Source of the DNA: Daphnia carinata
Lineage: Eukaryota > Arthropoda > Branchiopoda > Diplostraca > Daphniidae
Reading direction: 5' to 3'
Assembly (NCBI RefSeq): GCF_022539665.2
Contig: NC_081331.1
Coordinates: 4,994,501 to 5,058,500 of the forward strand
Length of the DNA stretch: 64,000 nt
Below, piece by piece: positions 36,237-48,330 of the stretch (positions are counted from its first letter, which is position 1; every line of letters starts with the position of its first letter). A program made the position numbers and the translations under genes. The notes beneath the pieces were generated by a model, which did no database searches, was not told the origin of the DNA, and was given only the letters and a program-made list of their open reading frames with translations.

Positions 36237-38377
36237 TCATGTTTTTTTATTTCCGTTCTCCTGATTGGGAATGATGTTGATCACGGGATCTGGACATTTT
36301 GTCCTCCTGAAAAAAAAAACATTAAATAGCAAAATAATTTTTTTTTCTTTCTTAAATGATACGCCGTGTTACGTGTTACCTATGGGCCCTGAGTACCGTT
36401 GCTTGCGTGAATGATTTACGACAAACAGGGCAAGTATGTGGTCGGATATTATTGTGGGATTTTTCATGACGAATAACATGTGATATATGCGAGAAGGACT
36501 TGCCACAAGTTCCACACATGTATGGTTTGTCCTTACTATGAGTTCTTTTATGAACTAATAGGTCATGGGCTTTGTAAAACTGTTTGTTGCATTCTTCACA
36601 CGTAAATCTGCGAATCATGTAGTGATCTCTTTTGATGTGCTCCTAAGAACAATAATGCAGGCTTACAGTTAATAAATTAAAAATCAAAGAAGAAACCTGA
36701 AACTGTTTTACTTGAAGTTGGCTCAGAGATTTGTATTCCTTCTTGCAATCTGGCTCGCTGCATGACAAAATCGTGCGTGGCTCGGGAGAATGGAATTGCA
36801 TTGTATGTTTCACGTATGTTGATTTCCACGCGAACGCCATGCCGCATTCTTTACATTGAAATTTTCTCAGTGAGGTTTCGTGAACACCTTGAGACAATGC
36901 AGCGTAAAAGTTAGAAACCAAGGAGTAAAAAAAATTCTTTGTACCCCAATGCTGTTTGTAACTCATATAACGACGAAACTGTTTCCCACATTCGAAGCAA
37001 ACGAGTTTGCTGATTTTGCTTATTACGTCTTCTATAGTTTGGCTAACTGTGTCTATCACCTTAGGGAGAACTAGATCCATACTGATAGGCGCATTATTCC
37101 CATGCTGGATCTCGCGCAACATTGAATCAATGCTATCCATGGCATCCAAAAGTTGAATTTCAGCGCATGGATTTTCATTAACGATAACTGCTTCTACTGG
37201 CTGGGCGTAAGATTTGCAAAGATAATTACTATAGTTCCATGGTTGTAGTGTATTTACAACTGTACTATACCTCTTTTGGAGACAACACACCTTTTTCTAT
37301 TTCTTTATGTTTCCTCAGCAGAGATTTCAGTGCAAAACTTTCACCACAATCTGAACAATAAAATTTTCGTTTTGCTACAACAGTAGGAGGGGTATCCAAG
37401 TCCCTGTTCTCAGCTTCGTGATAAATTTTGCAGTGATGTTTCAATAACTGCCAAGTCTTGCAAAGACGACCACACAAGGGACAGCGATGTAGATTTTTAT
37501 TGTCACCAACATGGATGTGAGCTTGGTGTGCATGTAGGGAATTTGCTTGGCTGAATCTAGATGATTCAGTTAGAACAATCAATGATAAAACATGAAGCAC
37601 AATTAGATTAATTAGTTTACATTGCATCAATGATTTTACCTTTTGTCACAATCTTGACATTTGTAGGGCTTGGCACCTGAATGGACTCTCAGATGGCGAT
37701 TCAAGTTTGAGGAATGAGAGAACTGTTGTCCACAAACAGGACAGAGAAAACTATGCAAACCGAAATGTCTAGAAATATGAGCTTTAAGTTCCGATGTTTT
37801 GTTATAGGCTTTTGTGCAAATAGAGCAGCTCAACACAGTTTGCCCTAAACATGCTCCTGATGGTATCATAGCATTCAATGCTGCTAATTTAACCTCATAA
37901 GGAATAGGCTGTAAAAGGCCAGTATCTGTCTTTTGCATTACTAGTTCACATGTAGTCCCTTAAAAAATTATGATACAATAGATTTTTTTCTTTTAGCACA
38001 GAAAAGAACTTAATAATAGTACCATTTCTGGATGTTTTGCCAACTTCATTTGGTAGAGGTGTAAGTATGACACCTTGTGAATCAGACAGCGTTACTTGAT
38101 TGGTCACCACTGAATTATCATTCAGCTCACTGCTACTGGGTTGCAGCTCATGTTCACGCCCCAGGTTGACTTCAAGGCTTATTCTGTGCTTCGAAACAAT
38201 CGTATGTGTTTCATCGTATGTGACAAGGAACAATTTATTGTATTCTGATTTCCCGTTCTCAGAACTACACCAAGAATCGTTTGAGGTTGCTCGCAAAGGA
38301 AGATTCCGAAGTATTGTATCAACACTACATCTATCTTCAGGAAAAGAATCCAACTCACTGGATTCATATGGCTCCAT
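36237..38377 (-). CDS. C2H2 zinc-finger protein, about 11 fingers
   Basis: Exons in transcript order: 38377-38023, 37958-37640, 37556-37271, 37200-36945, 36887-36712, 36642-36380, 36306-36237; 574 aa, phases closing. About 150 unstructured acidic/serine-rich residues precede fingers starting at CSICTKAYNKTSELKAH. Three fingers lie near the N-terminal side, one atypical finger has CPLCGRLCKTWQLLKHH, one degenerate finger is CSDCGESFALKSLLRKH, then a linker of about 80 residues, then six more. The last, CPVCRKSFTQATVLRAH, continues RRTKC, so it would be C2HC rather than C2H2. TGEKP-type linkers are weak (SKDKPYMC, SGAKPYKC). A nuclear DNA- or RNA-binding role is likely, but I do not recognise a specific orthologue. 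No KRAB, ZAD or BTB domain was seen. Confidence 0.85.
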
Positions 38378-38989
38378 AATAAATTAGTTTCCTCATAACA
38401 AGCTTATAATAACTTTCTTTCATTTCTTTCTTTGATTATTTAGCGTGCCTACGATGAACACACAACTCCATGCGTTTGTTTATAACATGCTCTGAAGACA
38501 ACAAAAAGTTTCGTCTGCTGTCATTGTGCGCGTGACATCCAAAAATTGGAAACAAGACTAGCGAAAACTTGTAGGATTACAGCGAATCTTATCATCGCAG
38601 AAGAATACTTGTTGGTCGTTTCACATGCGCAACATTTCTCCATCGGTTGCAGAGCTCCGAGTCCGTGTCGACAGAGATGACGAGTTTATGGAGTACAGAC
38701 ATGCACATACTGAAACCATGATAGCCACCTACCTACATCCTTGCTAGCGGCAGTACTGGTGTAGTAGTACACAGTAAGGAAAACAAACATATTGGTATGG
38801 AAGAGGGTCACATAACTCGATGATTAGCTGCCTGCATCCATGAACCTAGTGGCCATGGGGATGCCAAATTGTCTTTGAAGATGATGACCGAAGCGATGAG
38901 AATGTAGAAATTTGCATAATCCGATGAGATGAATCTTGAATGTTGAGTGGTGGTGGGTGGGAGGAGAGCATGGAGGGCTTGGAAATTGG

Positions 38990-39060
38990 AGGTGGCGGGA
39001 TTTAAACCCGGTACTACAGAATATAAAGCGAGGGTGATAACCATTGTGCCAGGACCGCAC
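38990..39060 (-). repeat. tRNA-derived element (SINE head or tRNA pseudogene)
   Basis: On the minus strand, TGGCACAATGGTTATCA (39034-39050) matches a pol III A box, and GGGTTTAAATCCC (38998-39010) matches a B box at tRNA-like spacing. The acceptor stem is not perfect, so a functional tRNA is unlikely. It fits the 5' head of a tRNA-derived SINE or a decayed tRNA. Confidence 0.5.
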
Positions 39061-39129
39061 ATCACAACCAAATTTAGCTTTGGATGTCACTCATTGAATG
39101 AGGTAGCTTATGTACATAATAAGTGAGTG

Positions 39130-39192
39130 AAGTATGGCGCTGTAGCATTGTTCGCGGCTGCCATACTGATTTCACGGGTTCAAACCTCGAAG
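39130..39192 (+). repeat. Second tRNA-like element, opposite orientation
   Basis: The plus strand has an A-box-like TGTAGCATTGTTCGCGG (39141-39157) and a good B box GGTTCAAACCT (39178-39188). The stem pairing is incomplete. It lies about 75 bp from the minus-strand tRNA-like element in inverted orientation. Confidence 0.4.
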
Positions 39193-39735
39193 AATTATTT
39201 GATTATATATAATACTTTGAGTTTGGATAATTGAAGTCTGTATCGCCAGATTGTGCTAGTCTGATCCGTCTTTGTTTTGAAATTTGTAGGTGGACGAGGT
39301 GGCAGGATAGTAGAATCCGCCCTGCTGGTAATATTTCAAAAATTCAATGTGCATAGCAATCCCATAATGTTACGTCAACCTCCCTCTGGCGATTATGCAA
39401 AACTTACAAATATCTGTGTAGTGAATGCTTTCCATTATGACAAGTGGGTATAAGATGACGACCAGTAGATCAACCAGTGCACATGCTTGCCTCAGTATGG
39501 TTCACAGTTTAATGTGCCATCTACAAGGAGAGGAAAGCGAGTTTCTCAAAGTGTGTCATTGAGAGCCTTGTCAAAAAGTAAAAGGTACAATTGTTTCATT
39601 AGAGTGTCTTTACAATGTGCAATCAAATCTTCTGCTTTAAACGATTAGTTGGTTAAGAAGAAGCAGTACCGGTATGCGTTACCATAGCGACTGTTGATGT
39701 CAACAAATAGGGCGTACTTTGTTTTTGAACGAACA

Positions 39736-41145
39736 ATGGGAATCCGTAACTCGATCTTGCTGAAAGATGACGTTTGCGTTGGAATTGGGAAGCTTGCTGT
39801 TTATCACGGGTGAGACACAAATTAAAGTACACAACTGAATATTTGTTGTAATGTATCCATCGACTGACGATTGTTTGGAAAATTTACACATACGCACAGG
39901 AAAGAGAGCACCGGCAGTCATGTTGCAGTAGTACACCTTGACGCCGTCGAGTTGATGGTTTTGGACAAGAGGGGAAACGTCCAAAAACAACACGTGTTGG
40001 ACATTAACGAACTGATAGTTGATAAACCCGATGATATACAAGTTCGAAAGTTTGAAAAACAAACATTGAAGAAGTCATAGTTGAGACAAAAGACGGTCGT
40101 GTACAATCGAATACTTTTCTTTGGCAGGTATTGTGGTGCGACGAGGAGCCAACACTCGCAATCGCTCACACCAATCATCTACTGCGAGTTATCTTCGACT
40201 GCTCGACTAAAACGTGGAAAGCGGATATAAACAGGACGCTCGATGAGGAGGGATGGATCACCTCACTGGCCTCGATCAAAGGGTATATATACACAGGTAA
40301 GAGGGACAATTCAGGTGAACGACGACGAATTTTACAAACAACCCAAACCGTATTTGTTTCTTACTACAGGGAGCAACGAAGGTCTTTGGGAAATAGGCAG
40401 TCAAGACATGCCATCTCAAACCCAACTCGGTAAATTCCCAACCACGGTCATTTGTGTTTCCACAGAATACCTGGTGGCAGGAGACGAACAAGGAGGTATC
40501 GTCCTCTTTCAAGGTGAACCTGGCTGTTGGTCACACTCTCAACGTATTCAGGAGAAATCGTCAAACTGCTGCACCAGCATGTTAATCCTCGAAGCCAGAG
40601 GAGAGCACGGTAACTAATGGCCGATAGTCACGGGTTAGTACGGTGAAAATGGTACACATAAAATCAACGAACAGAATAAAAAAAATTTTATCGTAAAAAA
40701 AAAGAGGAATGGGAAAGGAAAGTTTTTTTTTTTTTTTCAATTTGGCTTGGAACAATATTGACCATTGTTAAAATTTCGTATCTTTTCAGTTTTGATCGCA
40801 GCTTTCAACACGGGATTCATCCGTGCCTACTTGCTGCCAACGATGGAATGCCTATCCGAGGTTGCAGCTCACATTCGCTGGATAACTCAGATTCTTCCGG
40901 TCAGAGGCGGTTTCATCTCGGCAGCAGAGGACGGTTTCTTACATCTCTGGATTCTAGGGAAAAGCAACGATCCCAGCTGGGATATGCGCTATATGAACAG
41001 CTTTGAAATGAAGGACTGCATGATCACAGGGGCGGCTCCTTTCATAGACAGGGGAGTGTTGGTGACGGCCTATGATCGACCTCAACTCTTCTGGCTAACG
41101 CTGGTCGGACGTCCAGAAGAAGACGAATCGTTGGAGGCTCTATAA
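39736..41145 (+). CDS. Wdr54: WD-repeat protein, WDR54-like
   Basis: Exons: 39736-39809, 39900-40296, 40370-40609, 40790-41145; about 355 aa (human WDR54 334) once a one-base gap is allowed near 40052-40056. Degenerate beta-propeller blades can be seen: LLRVIFDCSTKTWKADI, TGSNEGLWEIGSQDM, YLVAGDEQGGIVLFQ, NTGFIRAYLLPTMECLSEVAAH, FISAAEDGFLHLWIL and a last GAAPFIDRGVLVTAYD...LFWLTL that parallels the end of WDR54. The domain implies protein scaffolding; the cellular role is poorly known. The frame before the A-run ends at a TAG at 40078, while strong coding resumes in another frame (EEVIVETKDGRV...) with no room for a normal intron. Convergent with loco (183 bp). Confidence 0.75.
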
Positions 41146-41327
41146 TTTCTAAATGCTTTACAGGGTAAACTAATTCCCACTTGGGATGGAGTCGTCACTC
41201 GATGGGCCGCAATACACGCTTAACGAATCAAGAAATAATATGGCACACTTAATCATTTTCCAACGCAAAAAAAAATAAATGTAAAAAAAAGGGAAGAATT
41301 CGTTAACGTCAAAACCTTTCGGTACTG

Positions 41328-44300
41328 TTAAACGAAACTGACATTCACTCTGGAAGAGGTGTTGATATTACGACTGGGAGGCCGTGGAGGTGGCATGGGT
41401 TTCGGTATGGGAGCTTTGAACGGTTCGTTGATCTTGGTTTTGCCCGGTTTAGGCGGTAGAGGTGGAGGCGGCGCTGGGCTGGCGGCGGTCAGGGGGTCGT
41501 CCAAGTCGAGCAGCTCGAGAGCAGGAGGCGTGGGAAGTGGCGGCCGACTGCTAAGAGGCTGCTGCTGCTGCTGCTGCGACGAGGGGACGTTGTTCCTCGG
41601 TCGGCTGTGCTGTTGCAGTTGCTGTTTTTGATCATCCGTCTCGCGGCCCTGGTAACAGCGCCAGTCCACGTCTAAATCGAGAAGCAAGTCATCCCAGTTT
41701 GAATTGGAATTCGACTTGGCAACCTGCAGAGAATCTAAACATCAGCGCTTGGGTTATGACAGCATCCGAACACACGTACCTGCTGACTTGCGTTTTGCTT
41801 AGCGCGGTCTTTTTGTTCGATTGCCGCAATACGTGCGGCGACGTTTGCCACGTTTTGTTTAGCCGCTGCTACAGTGATTTTGGCATGCGATGGTTGATTT
41901 GGCTTAAGATCAATGGTACCACTCGCAGAAGATCCGAAATACATTTCCGCCTCTTCATGGGTGGGCATTAATCCATCAGCAGAAAAACTCTTGTCCAAGA
42001 TTTGAGCAGCAATGGCGGCAAAATCCGGTGAGGCGCAAGAGCCGCTCATGCCGGAGCCACTGGAGCGGGGCTCAGAGACAACCTCACGCCTCGAAAAGAG
42101 AGGTTCGGATGCACGACCATCAAGCGGAAATTCATACGATTCCTTGAAGATAAAAAGAATTAATTTTCGCTCAGAAACCACCTCCATTATTAACAAACCT
42201 GGTATACTCTTCTGGGTCTGCATCCAATCGGTTCAGAAGCTCTCCCGTCAAGCGGGAGTTCGTGCGATTCTGGATAGTCGTCATTGGAACACCGACCAGG
42301 CAATTTCAGAAAGTCTGGCAGTTCATAGTTAATTTCCGTCCCTCTTTGGTCCTCAAGTCTGCATCTTTGCGCCCGTTTCAACCTCTCATAGAGAGCTTCA
42401 TTTTCCAGACGCGTGAGTGGGTTTCGTTGCGTGTTTGGCTTCCTCGATCCTGCGCACATGAAAAAAGATATTACAACGCTGATTCGATTTCGGGAAAGTG
42501 ATTAATTTACCAAATGGAGCTCGAGGTGGAGGCATTAAATGCGTGGCTGAACTGGATTTTGGTAGATCGTGCAGCGAAAGTCGTTTATTGGCAGCCGAAA
42601 TATTGGGATTCTGTATCGTTCCTTCACTTTTCGTTGGTGCCATAGTCTGTTTCTTTCCCGAAACTGTCCTATTCCGTTCGGCTTGAAGAGAATTTCTTCG
42701 ATTCAACCCTTTTCGACCAAGCAAACTCCCACTATTCTTCACTGGAAGGTCCTCTGGTTCATCACACTGTTCGGCTTGCTCTTGAGCTTGGCCCGAACCA
42801 TCGCGGTCTATTTCACCGACATCTTCGGGGGCATCATCTCGGTTCATCACCTAAACAAACGAGATTTAAAAACCATGAAATCCATCGCAATACAATTAGC
42901 AATTCACCTTCAAATGGCAACCGTCCAATGAGGCTAACAATGTCTTTGTTTGGACAACATCGCCCGTAGCCGATTTGACGATAATCGAGTGCTCAATCTT
43001 GAGTCCGTACTTTAAGAGAATCGGCTTAACCACTTCGCCTAGCTGCCTCCTGGGCTGACCACGGATCATCAGCGATTTGCCCGACTGGAGCAGTAGGAGA
43101 TGGAAGACGACTCGGGGTTCCAGACGGATTTCCATGCCACCCACTGCAGACGCGTCCCTTTCCAGCTCGATCGGTGTAGAATGATGGCTGTCAAAGAGTT
43201 CGAAGGCATTAAAGCGCAAACCCCGACGCTCCAGAAGTTTGCTGAGAAGTTGCTGGACACTTTGACCAGGACGGGCGGCAATAACTGCAGAGGACATATC
43301 GGGAAGGAGAACTTTGACCAGAGGCACTGTGCTTGCAGTACTCTGAATGTGGAACGCCCTGTCACTGAATTCAGATGCCACCGAGTCTTTAGACGCTGCT
43401 CTTTTAATCAGCTGGTCTTCATCATCCGTCGCATTTTCCTTTTCCTTATCAGGGCCACTACTGGTACTACCTTGTCGATTTTTTTTCTTGGCCGTCTTTC
43501 TGTAATCAGATTCGCCACGGTCCTGCATTTCAATTTTTCGAAAAATACAGTAAATTAGACAATCCTATATAAGATGTTTTTGTTTTTTTTCAAAGTGCAA
43601 ACCTTGGATTTAGACCGGTCTTTCTTGGGCCAAGGTAATAAGGACCGACGTCGACGTTCACCAGCATCACTGCCACTCTTTTTCAATGCCAAATTGCGAG
43701 TACTATCACTATCACCATCTCCGAAATCATAGTCAACATTCAAATCAGGATCATTGAGCGTTAATGCCGCTATGGGCGGCTGCTCGTTGTGTTGTAGAGC
43801 TTGAACACATTCGCGATAGATCGGTGAGCGTAGGAACCGTGGATAACAATCGTATTTCATCAAATTGAACACTTGTTTTTGAGCCTTGTAAACCAAAGAA
43901 GAAAAATATTTAACATAATCGATAGAAGGAAAAAAAAAAAGAAAAACTATACCTGATCGAATAATTCCGGGCTAGGTTGACAAAGGTTGTCTTCTGCCTT
44001 TTGTCTTGCCTGGGAGTCTACATTAACAGGTTCAGAGGCTGCTGGGCCAAGGTGACGTTCGAAAATCTTTTGGGCTTCATACGAGGCTGTTGTTGTATCC
44101 TCCGTTGGGAAAAGTCGATGGAACCGTTCGCAAGCGGCCCAAAAATAAATATTTTCGTGGCTAAACTCCTTCTTTAGAAAACCCTGTGTACGGCGAGCGA
44201 AGCGAAGCGCGTGTTCAGGTCAAAAACGTCACAATGAGCGATCGTTTCAAATCACGAAGGAAAAAGGTAAGAAAAAAAAGGTACTCACAGCGAAGGCCCG

Positions 44301-47300
44301 TAGACCCAGGGGGTCCTCTAGGAGTTTCTCGAAGCCTTGCGTCCAAACGTGTTGTTGAGGTTGTGAAGGAGGAGGCTGATCGGTCTGAATGGGTTTCTCG
44401 AGCGTGCCAGTCAGTATGGGCTCGTTGATGTTACTAGCTGTTGAAGCATTGGCCGCTACGGTCGGCCCAGGTCTTACATCTTGGCCGCACCGTTGATCTG
44501 AAGCCGGGTGTTGTACCTTGGGAAGATCGAAAACTCGAGCTATTCTCATGATCGACTCGCACTCACGAGAGCAAACAATCGCACTGCGGGTGGCGGTGAC
44601 GGTGATGAAACGAGACGAAGGCAAAAAGATAGAGCGTGCCGTATCGGAATTCATTGGAAAAAAACTAAAATCTCTAAGGAATGGGGTAACTTCACGCCCA
44701 ACGGCGACCGCATCCGCGTTTGAGCAGCGGTCGCCACCCAAAAAAGGGGAAATGGCTTTTTCTTCACTCACATAAAGAAATCAGAGCGCCATCTATTTCG
44801 CACTCGAAAATTCATTGGGGTCGGTTGTGTAACGCCCAGCATCCCTTTGTCATCCACTCTAGCCTTAACGATACTCTTCCTCATTAGACACAGTTAAACA
44901 ACTTTGCTTCGAATTCCTATTAAAGTTTTAACTCTCGTTTCTTTTTCCTTTCCGCCTTTTTTGTTCTAGCTCTCTAATCAATCAAAAAGTTTCTCTTACT
45001 TTACAAAAAAAAAAAAATCATATTTTACCTCGCTCTCTTCTTCTTCTTCACTATCATCGTCTTCGTAATCCAGTCTTTTGGCTAGCAGGTTCTGTCGCGG
45101 TGGGGATCCTGACTGGCCGGCTAAGCTGTGCCAGCCCACTACGGGATCAAAGGGAGTACTATCGTCCCAATCGATCTTGTCTAAACCGTTGTCAGATCCC
45201 AGCTGTTGGGGATGGTGATGATGGGGGTGCTGATGATGGGGTGGATCACCGGGCATACGTGCTTGTTGCTGGCAGCTCTTACTTAAGTCGTCCAGGCTAC
45301 GAGCACGACTGCGCTCCGACGGCGTTCGAGCAGGTCTGCGAAGACGCCAAGAACAAAAAAAAAATACACGAAATAAAATAAAGCAAAATAGATGAAATAA
45401 AACAGTTCAAAGGTCGCGAACCCGGTTGAGACCCCTTTGACTTGATTACTAGCAATTTCAACTAATCAACCGAAGTTGCCAAGTGCAATGGAGTTATTAC
45501 CTGTTGGCGGGGTGCGGTAGGCCGCCGGGTCGGCCTTTGAAGACTTGGGGGCTGAGTTTCTCCTCCAGTGTCATCGTGGCACGAACGCTCAGCGAAGGGT
45601 TGACGTGTTGGTGCGTCCCCGTGTTGCGGTTCAGCAACAGCATGGCCGGCTGCGGTTGTTGTTGTTGTTGTTGCTGCTGCTGGTTCAGGTAACGCTGCAT
45701 CGAACTCCTTAACCGAGCGGCATGTTCAACTTCGCCGGGACTTTTAATTGCCATTAGGGGATCAGGCATGGCTCGAACTGTTAGCCGGTCCAAATTGCCA
45801 TTGAGCGGAAGTGAAATGGGTTGGTAATGCATCATCAGCTGATCTTGCTGGTGGCGTAGTTGCAGCTGGACGTCCCGGTCGCTGTTTTTCCCATCATCTC
45901 GGTCCCGGAAGATGCCCGAATCGCTATTGCTGCTACTGCTGCTGCTGTGGCTGCTCAAATTATGTTGTTGTTGCTGTTGTTGGAGACGTTGTTGTTGCTG
46001 CTGCTGTTGTTGTTGTAGCAAAGGATTGGCCCAGCCCATCAATCCGATAGCGTTATTTCCATGGCATCCAGATGAAGCGCACAAAGAAAGTACAGCCTAG
46101 TAAAAAAACATTATTATAATCGCTAGTTCAAACGAGGCTCTCTCATTGGCTATAAAAGAAGAGGATGGTTTAATTGGCATGATCAAATGGTAATTCTCCC
46201 AGGTGTGAGAAAAGTGAGGACAAAAAAAAAACATGTATGTATCTAACCTGCAGTATCGGCTCGGCCGTGGGAGGGAACTCCAGACATCGTCCATCACCTC
46301 CGGCGGCTGGTGTGCATTGGAAGCGGAACGCGTGGGCTCGGGCCGCGTGCCCTTCGTGGGCCACCAAGCGGGAATCTACCATGAAAACGTGGCACGACGT
46401 GAAGCCTACACCAAAAAGGCGGAAGAAAAAAGAAAACGAAAGAAAAGGCGAGAGAGAGAGAGAAAATGAAAAGTCATGAGAGAACGTTGTTGGTTTCTTA
46501 CGGCATAGTTAACAAAAACGTAATGGATGAACGGAAAAAAGAAATGAGAAAATGAAAGACGGCGATCATTACTGTATACTACGAGTGTCTATCGCCAAAA
46601 AAAAAACGCCGCCAAAGAGACACATCGTCATTACGAATTTGTAACCTTTAAACTTTTCATTTCGTTTATGTGGTGGAGGGTTTCATAGACTTACCAGCGG
46701 CTGAGTTCTTACGATGGGCGTTGAGCATTTTCTCTTCGTGATCTGAAGTGGATTGATCGTCTTCTTCGTCGTCGTCGTCCGAGTCGTGGGAGGCGGATGT
46801 AACGAGTCCAAAGAAACGGGCGTCGTCGGCGTAAGCTCCGCAAAAAACGACACGTCGTGCAGGAAACCGTGCCAAATTGGCTCCAGCCGGGCTGGTCAGA
46901 GTGATCTTTCCCGACGAAGAACTGCTATTATTATTAGAGGCTATAGCTCCACCTCCGGCGGCACCGACGACCACTCCAGCACCTGGTCGGGGTCCCCACA
47001 CGCGGAGCAGCACCAACGTGTGAACCTTCTTTTCCACTCGGAGCCGACGCACGCAGCTCCTGCACGACAATCAAGACGACACTGGGTTAGAGAAGCGAAT
47101 GGGTCAAGTGTCACCGACGCGATCTCACCTGATTGCCGCCAGTCGAGCCGCCGCGCTGTTATTGCTGTTGGAATGGCTGCCGGAGGCGCTCAGACCACCT
47201 CCACTCACGCCGCTACTGGGAGACGACTGACTGCTAGAGTCTTCCGGCATTTCAATCGTCCCCAAGTAGCCTACAACTGAACGGTACATTAGCTGACCGG

Positions 47301-48330
47301 TGCTGTTTGTGGCCACTCCATTATTCGGCTGATGTTAAAAATCGGAATTTTAAATTGGAACATACCAGAAGGGAAAAAGATAAACAAAAGAAATAAAATA
47401 TTTGAATAAAATATATGCTGAACAAAATCTAAAAGGTTACGATAGTAAATTGTTTCGCCGTAACGCGTCCGACAGGGATTCCGACACTTATGTGTTACAA
47501 GACAAAGTCAACATATGATGGATGGACTTCGTTAGCCAAAACAAGGAATGATTGAAAGAGATCGTGGAATTTTTCCTTTTTTTTATGATTTCTTTTCTCC
47601 CATATTATCTTACTTTGTTCATTCTAGAATGAAGATTTGGCGAAGACAAGAGGTTGCCTATATGTTCTTGGCTACTGTCGCTTGAGTTTCGACGACGCCG
47701 ATTTTTAGTTCCGGAAGAGTAATTTGGCATTGGCGGGACGGGCATCATTCGGCTATGTAAATCTCGGACGGCTCTTTCGTTTCGGGTAGGAGGAGTTGCT
47801 CCTTTTCTTTTCATTCTTGGATATGATGAAGCAAAAAAAATTCAAATCAGTAAACAAACCTTACAATGGCACAAAATGAAGAGTAATTCCAAGCTGTTTT
47901 ACCGATTTGCATGTCTGGTCCTGGGCAGCCTAATTTTAGATGAAACCCTCATCTTTGGATCTGATTCCTCATCTGAAGAAGAATATCCCTTCGCTGTAGC
48001 TGGGATACCTGATTCAGCCAGATGCAGTCTCAGCATCCCCATGCAGGAACCAACAAGCCTAACCACTTCATCGTGAGGAGCCCTACTCACATCACATCCG
48101 TTGACAGCCAGCAAGCAGTCCCCTGCGTGCAACCCAGCCCTGTCTGCTGAGCTGTTGGGCACAACACAACTCAAAATGCATGGCGCTTGACCAGATATTG
48201 TGAATCCAAAGCCCTGCTGTCCCCTCGTGAGCTTGGCCACTTTGTAGGCCGGTGATGCCTGCAGATGTGAAGTCACAGGAGGTGAAAAAGGCCTGGCACG
48301 GGCCTTCTTCTGCCGTCTCGAAGCGTGCAT
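41328..48330 (-). CDS. loco: Loco/RGS12-type regulator of G-protein signalling (PDZ-PTB-RGS-RBD-GoLoco)
   Basis: Exons in transcript order: 48330-47903, 47815-47614, 47328-47129, 47059-46695, 46405-46248, 46096-45501, 45335-45029, 44516-44289, 44183-43953, 43884-43603, 43522-42908, 42850-42511, 42449-42199, 42142-41780, 41723-41328; 1653 aa, all phases closing. Domains: PDZ (residues about 25-100, GFGFTISG); PTB split over exons 3-5 (VGYLGTIEMP, LRVEKK, SCHVFMVD); a polyQ/Ser linker; RGS box (WTQGFEKLLEDPLGL, FLKKEFSHENIYFWAACERF, YDCYPRFLRSPIYRE); tandem Ras-binding domains (VKVLLPDMSSAVIAARPGQS, then SLMIRGQPRRQLGEVV); and a GoLoco motif (LYERLKRAQRCRLEDQRG) whose Asp-Gln-Arg binds GDP-bound G-alpha-i. 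The family accelerates GTP hydrolysis on G-alpha-i/o and blocks nucleotide release. The tail is Pro/Gln-rich. Confidence 0.93.
44289..44654 (-). CDS. Possible 5' exon of a short loco isoform
   Basis: The RGS-containing exon (acceptor at 44516) is open further upstream in the same frame. In-frame ATGs lie at 44654 (MNSDTARSIFLPSS...) and nearer the exon (MRIARVFDLPK), so a transcript starting inside the intron could encode a PDZ/PTB-less protein beginning just before the RGS box. Short isoforms of that type are known for fly loco and for RGS12/14. No TATA or initiator was pinned down. Confidence 0.35.
45655..46018 (-). repeat. CAG/CAA trinucleotide tracts encoding polyglutamine in loco
   Basis: Two mixed CAG/CAA blocks (about 45655-45683 and 45960-46018), plus a shorter CAG block at 41558-41577, encode glutamine runs of about 6-10 residues in exons 46096-45501 and 41723-41328. 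A serine run lies between the first two. They are disordered linkers and likely to vary in length between alleles. Confidence 0.8.

Larger units (their letters stand above)
38378..39735. other. Divergent intergenic region, zinc-finger gene / WDR54
   Basis: A 1.36 kb spacer carrying the promoters of both flanking genes and the two tRNA-like elements. It has no other coding potential; the 87-88 codon minus-strand frames at 38808-39090 run through the tRNA-like element and are not credible. Confidence 0.5.

Noticed and set aside
46753-47280. 175-codon plus-strand frame opposite loco
   Set aside because: It is the antisense shadow of the PTB-coding exons of loco; composition mirrors the coding strand.
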